Positions 30,622 through 42,317 of a stretch of 64,000 bases of DNA are shown in pieces. The stretch spans positions 4,340 to 68,339 of the forward strand of contig NZ_KI421514.1 of NCBI RefSeq assembly GCF_000473325.1. The letters are read 5' to 3'. This stretch comes from Leisingera caerulea DSM 24564 (GTDB lineage Bacteria > Pseudomonadota > Alphaproteobacteria > Rhodobacterales > Rhodobacteraceae). The notes below the pieces were generated by a model that was given only the letters and a program-made list of their open reading frames with translations, ran no database searches and was not told the DNA's origin. A program made the position numbers and the translations under genes. The stretch's first letter is position 1. Each line of letters begins with the position of its first letter.

Positions 30622-31926
30622 ATGATCCCCCGCTATTCCCGCCCCGAGATGGTCGCAATCTGGTCGCCCGAGACCAAATTCAAGATCTGGTACGAGATCG
30701 AGGCCCACGCCTGTGAAGCCATGGCCAACCTCGGCGTGATCCCGCGCGAAAACGTAGATGCGGTGTGGAAAGCCAAGGATGTGGAATTCGACGTTGCCCG
30801 CATCGACGAAATCGAGGCGGTGACCAAGCACGACGTGATTGCCTTCCTCACGCACCTGGCGGAGCATGTGGGCTCTGAGGAAGCGCGCTTTGTGCATCAG
30901 GGCATGACGTCGTCGGACGTGCTGGACACCTGCCTGAACGTGCAGCTGGTGCGCGCCGCCGACATCCTGCTGGAAGGCATGGACAAGGTGCTGGCCGCGC
31001 TTAAGAAACGCGCGCTGGAGCACAAGAACACCGTGCGCGTGGGCCGCAGCCACGGCATTCATGCCGAGCCCACCACCATGGGCCTGACCTTTGCCCGGTT
31101 CTATGCCGAGATGGACCGCAACAAGAACCGTCTGGAAAAGGCCCGCTGGGAAGTGGCCACCGGCGCGATCTCCGGCGCGGTCGGCACATTCGCCAACATC
31201 GACCCGGCGGTTGAAGAGCACGTCTGCGAGCAGCTGGGCCTGCGCCCTGAGCCGATCTCCACCCAGGTGATCCCGCGCGACCGCCACGCGATGTTCTTTG
31301 CCACCCTGGGCGTCATCGCGTCTTCGATCGAGAACGTTGCCGTGGAAATCCGCCACATGCAGCGCACCGAAGTGCTGGAAGGCGCGGAATTCTTCTCGAT
31401 GGGCCAGAAAGGCTCCTCGGCGATGCCGCACAAGAAAAACCCTGTGCTGACCGAGAACCTCACTGGCCTCGCGCGCCTGGTGCGCATGGCGGTGATCCCG
31501 GCGATGGAGAACGTAGCCCTGTGGCATGAGCGCGATATCTCGCACTCCTCCGTCGAGCGCGGCATCGGCCCGGATGCCACCATCACCCTCGACTTCGCCC
31601 TGCACCGCCTGGCCGGTGTTGTCGACAAGATGCTGGTGTTCCCGGAGAACATGCTGGACAACATGAACAAATTCCCCGGCTTGGTGATGTCGCAGCGGGT
31701 TCTGCTGGCGCTGACCCAAGCAGGCGTCAGCCGCGAGGACGCCTATGCCATGGTGCAGCGCAACGCCCTGAAGGTCTGGGAAGAGCGTGTTGATTTCCGC
31801 GAGCTGCTGCTGGCCGATGCCGATGTGGTCGCCGCCCTCGGCGAAGAGGCGATCAACGAGAAATTCGACATGGGCTATCACACAAAACATGTCGACACGA
31901 TCTTCAAACGCGTCTTCGGCGCGTAA
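30622..31926 (+). CDS. purB: Adenylosuccinate lyase
   Basis: A 434-residue fumarase/aspartase-superfamily enzyme acting twice in purine synthesis (SAICAR to AICAR, adenylosuccinate to AMP). Visible are the N-terminal MIPRYSRPEM, the RFVHQGMTSSDVLDT active-site segment, RVGRSHGIHAEPTT with the catalytic His, and the signature GSSAMPHKKNP with the mobile Ser loop. AAAGG lies about 11 bases upstream; a GTG four codons earlier is the alternative start. Single gene followed by a strong terminator. Confidence 0.97.
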   Translation: MIPRYSRPEMVAIWSPETKFKIWYEIEAHACEAMANLGVIPRENVDAVWKAKDVEFDVARIDEIEAVTKHDVIAFLTHLAEHVGSEEARFVHQGMTSSDVLDTCLNVQLVRAADILLEGMDKVLAALKKRALEHKNTVRVGRSHGIHAEPTTMGLTFARFYAEMDRNKNRLEKARWEVATGAISGAVGTFANIDPAVEEHVCEQLGLRPEPISTQVIPRDRHAMFFATLGVIASSIENVAVEIRHMQRTEVLEGAEFFSMGQKGSSAMPHKKNPVLTENLTGLARLVRMAVIPAMENVALWHERDISHSSVERGIGPDATITLDFALHRLAGVVDKMLVFPENMLDNMNKFPGLVMSQRVLLALTQAGVSREDAYAMVQRNALKVWEERVDFRELLLADADVVAALGEEAINEKFDMGYHTKHVDTIFKRVFGA

Positions 31927-31950
31927 ACCTGCCCGCGTGCAATGCATTCG

Positions 31951-31978
31951 ACGCCCCGCCTATCCGGCGGGGCGTTTT
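31951..31978 (+). terminator. Terminator of purB
   Basis: ACGCCCCGCC and GGCGGGGCGT form a perfect 10-bp stem with a five-base loop, followed by TTT and a second T tract a few bases on. Confidence 0.93.
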
Positions 31979-32081
31979 GCGTTTTCCTGGCGGGCAAACG
32001 CCTTTGTGAACAAAAATACAGATCCAGACCGGGGTTCCGGGGTTAAAGTGGGCAAAACATTCTGCGTCTGGAGTTTCCGAT

Positions 32082-32615
32082 ATGCGTTTTCTTGCCCTGG
32101 CCGCCGCCTTAACACTGCCGGTTGCCGCCCTCGCCGCTAGCGGCAACGACTGGAATCCTCCCAAACCCACCGAAACCACCAAAACCTGCAAAGGCAAAAG
32201 GGTCTGGGATGAGCAGAAGAAACGCTGCGTGCGGCCCCGCAAGTCCTCGCTGAACCAAGAGCAATTGCTGGGCGCCGCCCGCGAGCTGGCCTATTCCGGC
32301 CGCCAGGAAGATGCCCAGGCGGTGCTGAGCGCGATGGCAGACCAGCAGGAGTCCCTGGTGCTGACCTACTGGGGCTTCACCCACCGCAAACTGGGCAATT
32401 TGGAACTGGCACAAGCCTATTACGATCAGGCGCTTGCCAGCGATCCGGATAATATCCTTGCCCGTTCGTATATGGGTCAAGGCCTTGTGCAACAGGGCAA
32501 ATACGGCGCGGCTCTGATACAGTGGAAGGAGATCAGGGCCCGGGGCGGCGACGGCACATGGGCCGAAGCCTCGCTGCGCAGCGCGCTGGAGACAGGGGCG
32601 TCCTACAGCTATTAA
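32082..32615 (+). CDS. Secreted TPR-repeat protein
   Basis: A 177-residue protein with a signal peptide (MRFLALAAALTLPVAALAAS). After a Lys-rich segment with two cysteines (KTCKGKRVWDEQKKRC) there are about two and a half TPR units (QLLGAARELAYSGRQEDAQAVL; VLTYWGFTHRKLGNLELAQAYYDQALASDP; ILARSYMGQGLVQQGKYGAALIQWKEI). It probably acts as a periplasmic protein-binding scaffold. Partner unknown. Confidence 0.85.
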   Translation: MRFLALAAALTLPVAALAASGNDWNPPKPTETTKTCKGKRVWDEQKKRCVRPRKSSLNQEQLLGAARELAYSGRQEDAQAVLSAMADQQESLVLTYWGFTHRKLGNLELAQAYYDQALASDPDNILARSYMGQGLVQQGKYGAALIQWKEIRARGGDGTWAEASLRSALETGASYSY

Positions 32616-32690
32616 GCTTCAGGCTTTTTTTACGGCTTGCGGCCTATTCTGCCCTCCATGATCGAGAAGAATCTTTGGTAGGGTGCGAGA

Positions 32691-33800
32691 ATGCCTCAAG
32701 ACAACATGCTGGCGCTTCCGATGGCAACTGACGGCCCGGACCTGGGCGGGTTTGCCGCCCCGGCGCCGATGGGTGCAGGCAACGGCAGCGGCCTGAGCGG
32801 CAAGGCCAAGGCAGCGATTATCGTCCGGTTGCTGCTGAACGAAGGTGCCGAAATCCCGCTGGAGGAGCTGCCGGACGACCTGCAGCTGGAGCTGACCCAG
32901 CAGATGGGCAAAATGCGGATTGTCGACCGCGACACCTTGAACGCGGTGGCGGGTGAATTCGCTGACCTTCTGGACAATATCGGCCTGCATTTCCCCAACG
33001 GCCTGGCCGGCGCCTTGAACGCGATGGAAGGCAAAATCAGCCGCTATACCCACAGCCGCCTGCGCAAGGAGGCCGGCGTGCGCCAGTTCGGCGATCCCTG
33101 GCAGCGGCTGAAACAGCTGCCGCCGGAAGATCTGGCGTCGCTGGCAGAGGCCGAAAGCACAGAGGTGGCGGCGGTGCTGCTCTCTAAGCTGGACACCGCC
33201 AAGGCGGCGCAGATGCTGGTCCATCTGCCCGGCCCGGTTGCCCGGCGCATCACCTATGCGGTCAGCCAGACCGCCAATGTGACGCCAGAAACCGTCGACC
33301 GGATCGGCCTGTCCCTGGCGGCCCAGGTTGAGGCCCGGCCGGAGCTTGCCTTCGACGACACCCCTGGCCAGAGGCTGGGCGGCATTCTGACCGAAGCCGC
33401 TGCTGCCAAGCGGGACGAGGTTCTGACCGCGCTGGACGAAGAGGACGAGGAATTCGCCATCAAGGTGCGAAAGGCGATCTTCACCTATGCGCTGATCGGC
33501 GAGCGGATGCAGCCTATCGACGTGCCCAAGCTGATGCGGGTCCTGTCGCAGCCCGACCTGGTCACAGCCATGGCCTTCGCCTCGGACGAGGAAGACGTGG
33601 CCACCAACGAATTCCTGCTGAAAAACATGTCGAGCCGGATGGCCGACAACATCCGCGAAGAAGTGGCGGAACGCGGCAAGGTCAAGCGCACCGACGGCGA
33701 GGCGGCGTTCAGCATGATCATCTCGGCCATGCGCGACCTGGTGGCAACGGGCGAGATCGAGCTGAAGTCCGACAATGAGGAAGACGGCGGCGAGGACTGA
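32691..33800 (+). CDS. fliG: Flagellar motor switch protein FliG, divergent
   Basis: A 369-residue protein with FliG layout: the N-terminal LSGKAKAAIIVRLLLNEGAEIPLEELPDDLQLEL, the middle ARM-like ESTEVAAVLLSKLDTAKAAQMLVHLP, and the C-terminal torque domain (DEEFAIKVRKAIFTYALI, then ATNEFLLKNMSSRMADNIREEVAERGKVKRTDGEAAFSMIISAMRDL). Charged torque residues in the last helix region are kept, although the sequence is far from E. coli FliG. It would sit in the motor C-ring and bind MotA and FliM. It stands alone, away from any flagellar cluster in this window. Confidence 0.82.
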   Translation: MPQDNMLALPMATDGPDLGGFAAPAPMGAGNGSGLSGKAKAAIIVRLLLNEGAEIPLEELPDDLQLELTQQMGKMRIVDRDTLNAVAGEFADLLDNIGLHFPNGLAGALNAMEGKISRYTHSRLRKEAGVRQFGDPWQRLKQLPPEDLASLAEAESTEVAAVLLSKLDTAKAAQMLVHLPGPVARRITYAVSQTANVTPETVDRIGLSLAAQVEARPELAFDDTPGQRLGGILTEAAAAKRDEVLTALDEEDEEFAIKVRKAIFTYALIGERMQPIDVPKLMRVLSQPDLVTAMAFASDEEDVATNEFLLKNMSSRMADNIREEVAERGKVKRTDGEAAFSMIISAMRDLVATGEIELKSDNEEDGGED

Positions 33801-33953
33801 CCCCGCCGTCTGCAACCGGCGCGCAATGCGCCACAGCCGCCCGCCCCGGCAAATCGGGCCGGCGGCCGCTTGCGACCTGCTTGTGCCCGCCGGCGCGGCT
33901 GCTTATGATGCGGGCTTCCAGCCGCATTTTTGCGCCGCAGCCATCCAGATGCC

Positions 33954-34838
33954 ATGCCAGTAGACCCCTCCGAGCTCTCCACCTGGAGCCATGTCAAATA
34001 TTTTGGCAGCAACCTGTTTCTGCGCGGGCTGCTGCTGGGCGCCCGGCTGATCCCCTACCGGCTGCGGGTGCCGATGATGGGCCGCCTGGTCACCGGCATG
34101 GGGCGGCTGGCGGGGTTTGACAAACGGGTGCACAACAACCTCCGCCACGTCAGCCCCGAACTTTCCGGCCTGGATCCGGACCAGCTTTACCGGGATGTCA
34201 GCGACAATGCCGGCCGGATGATCGCCGAGCTTTATGACGGCGCCACATTCTATGATAAGGCCAGATCGGCCCCCATCACCGGTCCCGGGCTGGAGGCGCT
34301 GGAGGCCGCGCGCGCCGCCGGGCGGCCGGTGCTGCTGGCCACCGCGCATTTCGGCAATTACGACGCCGCCCGCGCCGCGCTGACCGCCCGCGGCCACGAG
34401 ATGGGTGCGCTGTACCGGCGCATGGCCAACCCCTATTTCAACGAGCATTACGTCGCCGCCATGAAGACCACCGGCGAGCTGATGTTCGAACAGGGCAAGC
34501 GCGGCATGGTCGAACTGGTCCGGCATCTGAAAAAGGGCGGCATCGCAGCCATCGTCACCGACCTGTACGCCCAAGGCGGCGAGCCGATCGACTTTTTCGG
34601 CAAGCCTGCCGTCACCTCAACCGTTCCGGCTGAATTGGCGCTGAAATTCGGCGCGGCGCTGATCCCGGTCTACGCGGTGCGCCAGGACAACGGACTGGAT
34701 TTCGAGATTATCATGAACGCCGAGGTCCCGCCTTCGGACCCGCTGACCATGACCAAGGCGCTGACGGCGGATCTGGAGTCCATCGTGCGCAAGCACGTTG
34801 GCCAATGGTTCTGGATCCACCGGCGCTGGAAAACCTGA
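33954..34838 (+). CDS. Lysophospholipid/lauroyl acyltransferase (LpxL/HtrB-like)
   Basis: A 294-residue membrane-associated acyltransferase of the LpxL family. Visible are an N-terminal amphipathic anchor (LFLRGLLLGARLIPYRL), the HX4D-type motif in ATAHFGNYDAARAAL and a second conserved region (GGIAAIVTDLYAQGGEPIDFFGKPA). It probably adds an acyl chain to a lipid A precursor or ornithine lipid. The preferred ATG is nine codons into the longest frame; no ribosome site is clear for either. Confidence 0.88.
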   Translation: MPVDPSELSTWSHVKYFGSNLFLRGLLLGARLIPYRLRVPMMGRLVTGMGRLAGFDKRVHNNLRHVSPELSGLDPDQLYRDVSDNAGRMIAELYDGATFYDKARSAPITGPGLEALEAARAAGRPVLLATAHFGNYDAARAALTARGHEMGALYRRMANPYFNEHYVAAMKTTGELMFEQGKRGMVELVRHLKKGGIAAIVTDLYAQGGEPIDFFGKPAVTSTVPAELALKFGAALIPVYAVRQDNGLDFEIIMNAEVPPSDPLTMTKALTADLESIVRKHVGQWFWIHRRWKT

Positions 34839-34904
34839 ACGGCGGCCGCCAGTCCCGGCCGCGGCAGCGCCAAGCCGACAAAGGCCAAGCCGACAAAAAC
34901 GGGG

Positions 34905-35606
34905 TCAGTCAGCCCGGGCCGCGGCGATGACCGGGCCGTACGGCGCCTCCTGCACCAGCACTGCGGCGGGCTGGCTGCCGGTGAGCGGCACCGTCAGTTC
35001 CAGCGGCTCTGTGCCGTCCCACTCTGCCGCCACCTTCCAGTCCTCCACCACATTTGCATAGGTAAACGTCTTCCCGGCCAGTTCGCCGCGGGTGATGCTG
35101 ACGGTGCGTTCCGGGGTAAAGCGCACCAGCTGCACCAGCAGGCGGCCGTCCGGCATCCCGGCCCGCGGCTGCAGACGGATCACCAGTTTGCCACCCTGCC
35201 GCTGCAGTTTCAGCGCCACCGGGCGCGGCTGCTTCTGATGCTTTTCAATGGCTTCGGCGACTTCCACGGCATCGGCCCCGACAACGTCGTCCTGGCCCAT
35301 GATGATCATCTGCGGCGTATAAATCATCCGCCGCCCGCCGGAACGGGCATACCCCTTCTGCCGCCGCGTGTGGGCGGGCTTGGCGAATTTGTCCTTCCAG
35401 CCGATGTAATCCCAATAGTCCACATGCAGCGCCAGCGGCAGCACGTCGGGGCGCGCGGCCAGTTCGTGCAGCAGCGCATCCGCCGGCGGGCAGGACGAAC
35501 AGCCCTGCGAAGTGTACAGCTCCACCACCACGGGTTCTGCGGCTGATTGGCCATACACTGGCAGGGCCAGGGCCAGAACCGTCATGATCGACGCCGGAAA
35601 TCTCAT
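34905..35606 (-). CDS. DUF1223 thioredoxin-like secreted protein
   Basis: A 233-residue protein with a signal peptide (MRFPASIMTVLALALPVYGQS) and a DUF1223 domain. The key VVELYTSQGCSSCPPADALLHEL carries a CxxC (about residues 36-39) in a thioredoxin-like fold, followed by LPLALHVDYWDYIGWKDKFA and RRMIYTPQMIIMGQDD, all family-typical. It may act as a periplasmic thiol protein; activity of the family is not established. Convergent with the acyltransferase gene. Confidence 0.9.
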   Translation of the reverse strand: MRFPASIMTVLALALPVYGQSAAEPVVVELYTSQGCSSCPPADALLHELAARPDVLPLALHVDYWDYIGWKDKFAKPAHTRRQKGYARSGGRRMIYTPQMIIMGQDDVVGADAVEVAEAIEKHQKQPRPVALKLQRQGGKLVIRLQPRAGMPDGRLLVQLVRFTPERTVSITRGELAGKTFTYANVVEDWKVAAEWDGTEPLELTVPLTGSQPAAVLVQEAPYGPVIAAARAD

Positions 35607-35827
35607 GAATCGCCTTCTCTGTTACTATGGCCACCGGTCTAAAGATGTGCCGCGGATTAGGCCAATCAATCATTTTTGAGGCACGCAGGAGCCGCTGCGC
35701 CGCCAAAAATGTGTACAATCGCATACAAAACTGCCCCTGCGGCGTTTGAACTATTGAATGAAGCGCTTACCTCATGCATTTAACAAGCAGCGAATTCCCA
35801 AGTTCAATTTCTTGAGGGAGGCCACCC

Positions 35828-38602
<2,775 letters not shown>

Positions 38603-38624
38603 GGCCGGCCGCTGCCACACGGAC

Positions 38625-38652
38625 AAGGGCGCCCAAGCGGGCGCCCTTTTCT
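38625..38652 (+). terminator. Terminator of acnA
   Basis: AAGGGCGCCC and GGGCGCCCTT form a perfect 10-bp stem around AAGC, followed by TT and a further T tract. Confidence 0.95.
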
Positions 38653-38700
38653 TTTGGATACTAGGTCCGCAATGGCAGCAGTGCCGACCTGCGTTCCTGG

Positions 38701-39486
38701 CTAGTGGCTGTAGCTGCGGCTGTGCAGGATCCGGTCAATCTCACCTTCGGCCTTCAGCTCCCTGATCGCGCGGTCGAATTCTTCCAGATAGGCCTCCGCA
38801 CCGCTGGCGCGGGACAGTCCGAAGTGCGACGTGCGGCTGGAAACGGCTGTCCCGGCGGCGGCAATCCGGTCCTGCCAGCCGTTCAGGCCCACATGATAGC
38901 GCCCGACAGCATCGTCAATTGCGACCAGGTCCAGCTGGCCGAACAGCAGCATTTGCATCAGACCGGCTGCATCGCCGGCCCTGATGATGCGGTTACGGGC
39001 GCTGAACGCCGCTTCCATCCGGGGGTCGATGACGCTGCCGTTCACCATGCCCAGCCTCAGGTGGGACACACCGGCATAGCCCTCGCCCCATTTCAACCCG
39101 CTTGGAAAGCGGTCCCGGTTGTACCAGAAAGTATTCGTCTGCTCAAACGCGGGTTCGCTGAATGCCAGGAAGGCCTCCCGCTCCGGGGACTTGAACAGGG
39201 GCAGGATGCCGTTTGCCTCCCCTGACTTGGCCTGGGCCAGGCAGCGCTGCCAGGGCAGCAGAACCGTCACTGCGCTAAGGCCGCCGATCCGCTCCGTCAC
39301 CGCGTCGAGCAGCTGCACCTTCAGCCCGCCGGACGGGATGCTGCCGGTTCCCATGGTGTAGGGCGGATAGGGATCATAGCAGAAGGTCAGGACAGTTTCC
39401 GCCCGCGCAGCCGCCGCAAACAGGCAGGCGGCCACGACGCATCCCAGGCCTGTACTCAGGACTCTAGCGGGATCAATTACTTTCAT
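38701..39486 (-). CDS. Periplasmic solute-binding protein (family 3)
   Basis: A 261-residue type 2 periplasmic binding protein with a signal peptide (about residues 1-29, GCVVAACLFAAAARAE). The mature start LTFCYDPYPPYTMGTG, then GGLKVQLLDAVTERIGG and LFGQLDLVAIDDAVGRYH, fit the amino-acid/SBP_bac_3 fold. No permease or ATPase genes are adjacent, so it may serve as an orphan binding protein or sensor. The ligand is unknown. The terminator of acnA lies between it and acnA. Confidence 0.87.
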   Translation of the reverse strand: MKVIDPARVLSTGLGCVVAACLFAAAARAETVLTFCYDPYPPYTMGTGSIPSGGLKVQLLDAVTERIGGLSAVTVLLPWQRCLAQAKSGEANGILPLFKSPEREAFLAFSEPAFEQTNTFWYNRDRFPSGLKWGEGYAGVSHLRLGMVNGSVIDPRMEAAFSARNRIIRAGDAAGLMQMLLFGQLDLVAIDDAVGRYHVGLNGWQDRIAAAGTAVSSRTSHFGLSRASGAEAYLEEFDRAIRELKAEGEIDRILHSRSYSH

Positions 39487-39750
39487 CTCATTCCCGGACC
39501 ACGTGTTTTACCGGCACGCAGTGCCGCGAAACCCTGAATTTCTTAACTCTAAAATCCTGCAGTATTCCGCGGCAGATTAAAAGAGTCCGCGGGGCAACCC
39601 GTCCTGACAAATGCGTGCCCGCGCGCCACGCAAAAAGCTCTCCGGTCCCGCAGCGTAAGCTGCTGTACCGTCCGTTAATAATGTGTAAACATAATTCCTG
39701 AATTAACCTTTTCCCTTTCAGGGCGCATTCAGAGGCCGCACGCAGAACGC

Positions 39751-40035
39751 ATGAAAGAAGCCGCAATTGCCGTTATTTATCCGGACATAGACACGTTTGA
39801 AGATCACGCTAAGGCGGTGGCAGCAATGATATGCGAAACCCGGCGATTTCCCGGCTGTATCGAAGCCCACGCCGGCATCAATCGCGAGCGTCATGAAATC
39901 GCTGTGTTCCACTTCTGGGAATCAAATGACCACCTGGACCGCTACCTGACCTGGCGCGCTGAACGCGGCGACCTGGACGCCCGCAGCGCCACCATGCGGC
40001 GGGAACAGGACTTCCGCACCTTTTCCGTGCCCTGA
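39751..40035 (+). CDS. Antibiotic-biosynthesis-monooxygenase (ABM) fold protein, copy 1
   Basis: A 94-residue ferredoxin-like alpha/beta protein: IAVIYPDIDTFEDHAKAVAAMICETRRFPGCIEAHAGINRERHEIAVFHFWESNDHLDRYLTWRAERG has the ABM order of strand, helix, strand and FHFWES-type strand. Such proteins oxidise polycyclic aromatics or act as haem-degrading enzymes, but many are uncharacterised. It shares length and layout with the second ABM gene nearby, so a duplication is likely. A DOPA-dioxygenase-like gene lies between them. Confidence 0.87.
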   Translation: MKEAAIAVIYPDIDTFEDHAKAVAAMICETRRFPGCIEAHAGINRERHEIAVFHFWESNDHLDRYLTWRAERGDLDARSATMRREQDFRTFSVP

Positions 40036-40121
40036 GCCGCGCGGGCCTCATCCGGACTGCACAACCTCTGTTCGCAAACTGCAGATTGCCCCGCCGGGCT
40101 GGCGGCGGCAATACTGCTGCC

Positions 40122-40460
40122 ATGAAACAGAGCAGCAGCATCACCGGCTTTCACGCCCACGTCTATTTTGACGAAACCACCATCGGGCAGGCCAGATCCC
40201 TTTGCGAGCAGGCCGCCCGGCAGTTCGGCGTCCAGATGGGCCGGGTGCATGAGAAAAACGTGGGGCCGCATCCAAGATGGTCCTGCCAGCTGGCCGCCAG
40301 CCCGGAGCAGTTCGCAAGGCTTCTGCCTTGGCTGGCGCTGAACCGCGAGGGGCTGATCGTGTTTGCCCATCCGGAAACCGGCGACGCCCTGGCGGACCAT
40401 CGCGATCATGGCATCTGGCTAGGGGCGGGGCTGGCACTGGATCTCAGCATTTTCAGCTGA
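40122..40460 (+). CDS. DOPA 4,5-dioxygenase family protein
   Basis: A 112-residue extradiol dioxygenase-like protein. ITGFHAHVYFDETT gives the first His pair, GRVHEKNVGPHPRWSCQ the conserved PHP, WLALNREGLIVFAHPETGD another His and DHRDHGIWLG the last ones, which together suggest a metal site. Homologues open the ring of DOPA (betalain, muscaflavin) or are of unknown role in bacteria. The ATG in CATGAAACAG is preferred over an upstream start. Between two ABM genes on the same strand. Confidence 0.88.
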   Translation: MKQSSSITGFHAHVYFDETTIGQARSLCEQAARQFGVQMGRVHEKNVGPHPRWSCQLAASPEQFARLLPWLALNREGLIVFAHPETGDALADHRDHGIWLGAGLALDLSIFS

Positions 40461-40533
40461 TATGCGGCGCCTCCAGCAGAAACTTCCGGGCGGCCGGCCG
40501 GACCGCCGCCCCTTTTGACACGCGGAGCTTCCT

Positions 40534-40827
40534 TTGACCGAAGCAGTAATCATTGAGCTGCAGCCGCTGCCGGGGCAATACACCCGGCTGGCGGTCCTGG
40601 TGAAACAGATGGTGGCACAGGTCCGGGATTTTCCCGGCTGTCTGCAAGCCGACACGCTGCTGGCCCCGGAGCGGGACGAGATTGCCATCTTCCAGCGCTG
40701 GGAGAACGCCGACGCCTTCGGCGACTATTTGATCTGGCGCTCCAAGCAGGCGGATTTCGAGCAACTCCACAAGCTGCTTGCGGCGGAGCCGGACTTCAAG
40801 AGCTTCACCCTCGGCACGGGCGCCTGA
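40534..40827 (+). CDS. Antibiotic-biosynthesis-monooxygenase (ABM) fold protein, copy 2
   Basis: A 97-residue ABM protein with a TTG start and CGGAG eight bases upstream. Motifs VIIELQPLPGQYTRLAVLVKQMVAQVRDFPGCLQADTLLAPERDEIAIFQRWENADAFGDYLIWR parallel copy 1 (PGC-x-A, RDEIA-x-F-x-W-E). It probably acts together with its neighbours on a small aromatic or quinone-like substrate; the substrate is not inferable. Confidence 0.86.
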   Translation: MTEAVIIELQPLPGQYTRLAVLVKQMVAQVRDFPGCLQADTLLAPERDEIAIFQRWENADAFGDYLIWRSKQADFEQLHKLLAAEPDFKSFTLGTGA

Positions 40828-40841
40828 CGCGCCCTGCCCGG

Positions 40842-41381
40842 TTACTGGCCCGCGGCCTTCTCCATCGCCGGGCGCAGGGTCTTTTCGATCACCCGCTGGG
40901 TGACAGGCCCGGCAAACCGCAGCACGATCTTGCCCTCGCCATCCACCACGTAGGTCTCAGGCACACCATAGAGGCCCCAGTCGATAGCCATCCGGCCCTT
41001 CTCGTCCCGGCCGATGGCTGCATAGGGATCGCCGAGCTCATCCAGAAAGGCCTCGGCATTTGCCAGCTGGTCCTTGTAGTTGATGCCGTAGACCGGGATG
41101 CCTTCCTTGGACAGCGCTTCAAGGTTCGGGTGCTCCACCCGGCAAGGCGCGCACCAGCTGGCCCAGTAGTTCACCAGCTTCACGTTGCCGTCGCGCAGGG
41201 TTTCGTCGCTGAACATCTCCTTGCCCGGAAACGGATCCAGCACCACCGGCGGCGCGGGCTGGCCTTCGCGCGCGGACGGCAGGCTGTTGGGGTCCTCGCG
41301 GAACATCCCCACCAGCGCCAGGCCGACAAAGCCTGCAAACACCAAACCGGGGATCGCCATCAGCGGAGAGATTTTAGCCAT
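40842..41381 (-). CDS. ccmG: Cytochrome c biogenesis thioredoxin CcmG (DsbE)
   Basis: A 179-residue membrane-anchored periplasmic thiol reductase with an N-terminal helix (about 8-26). The redox motif is WCAPC with Cys77 and Cys80, in NYWASWCAPCRVEHPNLEAL, and the GVPETYVVDGEGKIVLRF strand with the cis-Pro follows. It reduces apocytochrome c for haem ligation in the Ccm system. Its ATG overlaps the ccmD stop by 8 bp. Last gene of the long leftward cluster; it converges with the ABM gene. Confidence 0.96.
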   Translation of the reverse strand: MAKISPLMAIPGLVFAGFVGLALVGMFREDPNSLPSAREGQPAPPVVLDPFPGKEMFSDETLRDGNVKLVNYWASWCAPCRVEHPNLEALSKEGIPVYGINYKDQLANAEAFLDELGDPYAAIGRDEKGRMAIDWGLYGVPETYVVDGEGKIVLRFAGPVTQRVIEKTLRPAMEKAAGQ

Positions 41382-41529
41382 TGCGCTTCACCCGGGTTTC
41401 CAGGGTTTCCATCTCCCGGCGCACCTTGCGGCCGCGCAAGATTGTCAGCACCACCAGCGCCACCAGCAGGATCAGCGAGGCGGCATAGGCCGACAGCACC
41501 GTATCGGCGTATTTTCCAAGATCGGGCAT
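41374..41529 (-). CDS. ccmD: Haem exporter accessory CcmD, 51 residues
   Basis: A very short gene between ccmC and ccmG. The product MPDLGKYADTVLSAYAASL continues into one hydrophobic helix (about 12-31) and a basic, charged tail (RGRKVRREMETLETRVKR), exactly the CcmD pattern. CcmD holds the CcmA-B-C complex and helps release holo-CcmE. It overlaps ccmC by one base and ccmG by eight, so it is translationally coupled. Confidence 0.93.
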   Translation of the reverse strand: MPDLGKYADTVLSAYAASLILLVALVVLTILRGRKVRREMETLETRVKRNG

Positions 41530-42260
41530 CAGGCCTCCAGCCGTTCGCGCGCCATCAATGCCTTGATGCGGCGGGCGCGGATTTCAGTTCCGGTGCGGTA
41601 GAACACCAACGCGATGAACAACAGCACAAACCCCGCCATGCACACATACAGCGGGTTGGAAAACGCATCGGCGACGTTCTCCTTCTTGTCCAACGACAGC
41701 GACGCGCCCTGGTGCAGCCCCTGGTTCCAGAAATTCACCGCATAGCGGCTGAGCACCGCGAACACCGATCCCACCAGGCACAGGATCGAGGTCAGGTCAG
41801 CGGCGGTGTCCGGGTTGTCGATCGCCTCCCACAGGGCAATGTAGCCGAGGTAGAACAGGAACAGCACCAGGAAGGACGTGAGCCGCGGGTCCCAGGCCCA
41901 CCAGGTGCCCCACATCGGCTGCCCCCAGATCGCGCCGGTGATCAGCGCGATCACCGTCATCACCACGCCCACAGGCGCCGCGGCCCGGGCCGCCAGCGCG
42001 CTGACGTGGTGGCGGCGGATCACCCAGACCAGCGAGGTAACCAGCATCATGAACCAGGCGTTGATCGCCATCAGTGCCGACGGCACATGCAGGAAAATGA
42101 TCTTGACGGTGGAGCCCTGACGGTAGTCATCAGGCGTGAAAAAAAAGCCCCAGACCAGCCCCACGGTGATCAGCACCGCTGAGCTGACCCACAAGGCCGG
42201 CATCACCTTTTCGGTGGTGGCCAGGAACTTTTTCGGGTTGGCGTATTCCCAGATCGACAT
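41529..42260 (-). CDS. ccmC: Haem exporter protein CcmC
   Basis: A 243-residue, six-helix membrane protein that loads haem on CcmE. The signature tryptophan-rich loop WGTWWAWDPRLTS is present near residue 118, with flanking His at KIIFLHVPSAL (about 58) and in a later periplasmic loop (WNQGLHQG). The length is normal. In the run ccmA-B-C-D-G. Confidence 0.96.
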   Translation of the reverse strand: MSIWEYANPKKFLATTEKVMPALWVSSAVLITVGLVWGFFFTPDDYRQGSTVKIIFLHVPSALMAINAWFMMLVTSLVWVIRRHHVSALAARAAAPVGVVMTVIALITGAIWGQPMWGTWWAWDPRLTSFLVLFLFYLGYIALWEAIDNPDTAADLTSILCLVGSVFAVLSRYAVNFWNQGLHQGASLSLDKKENVADAFSNPLYVCMAGFVLLFIALVFYRTGTEIRARRIKALMARERLEA

Positions 42261-42317
42261 GGTGGCTATTTAGGTCCTGCTTCCGGATTTCTCAATTGTT
42301 GGTCACGGCAAAAAGTC

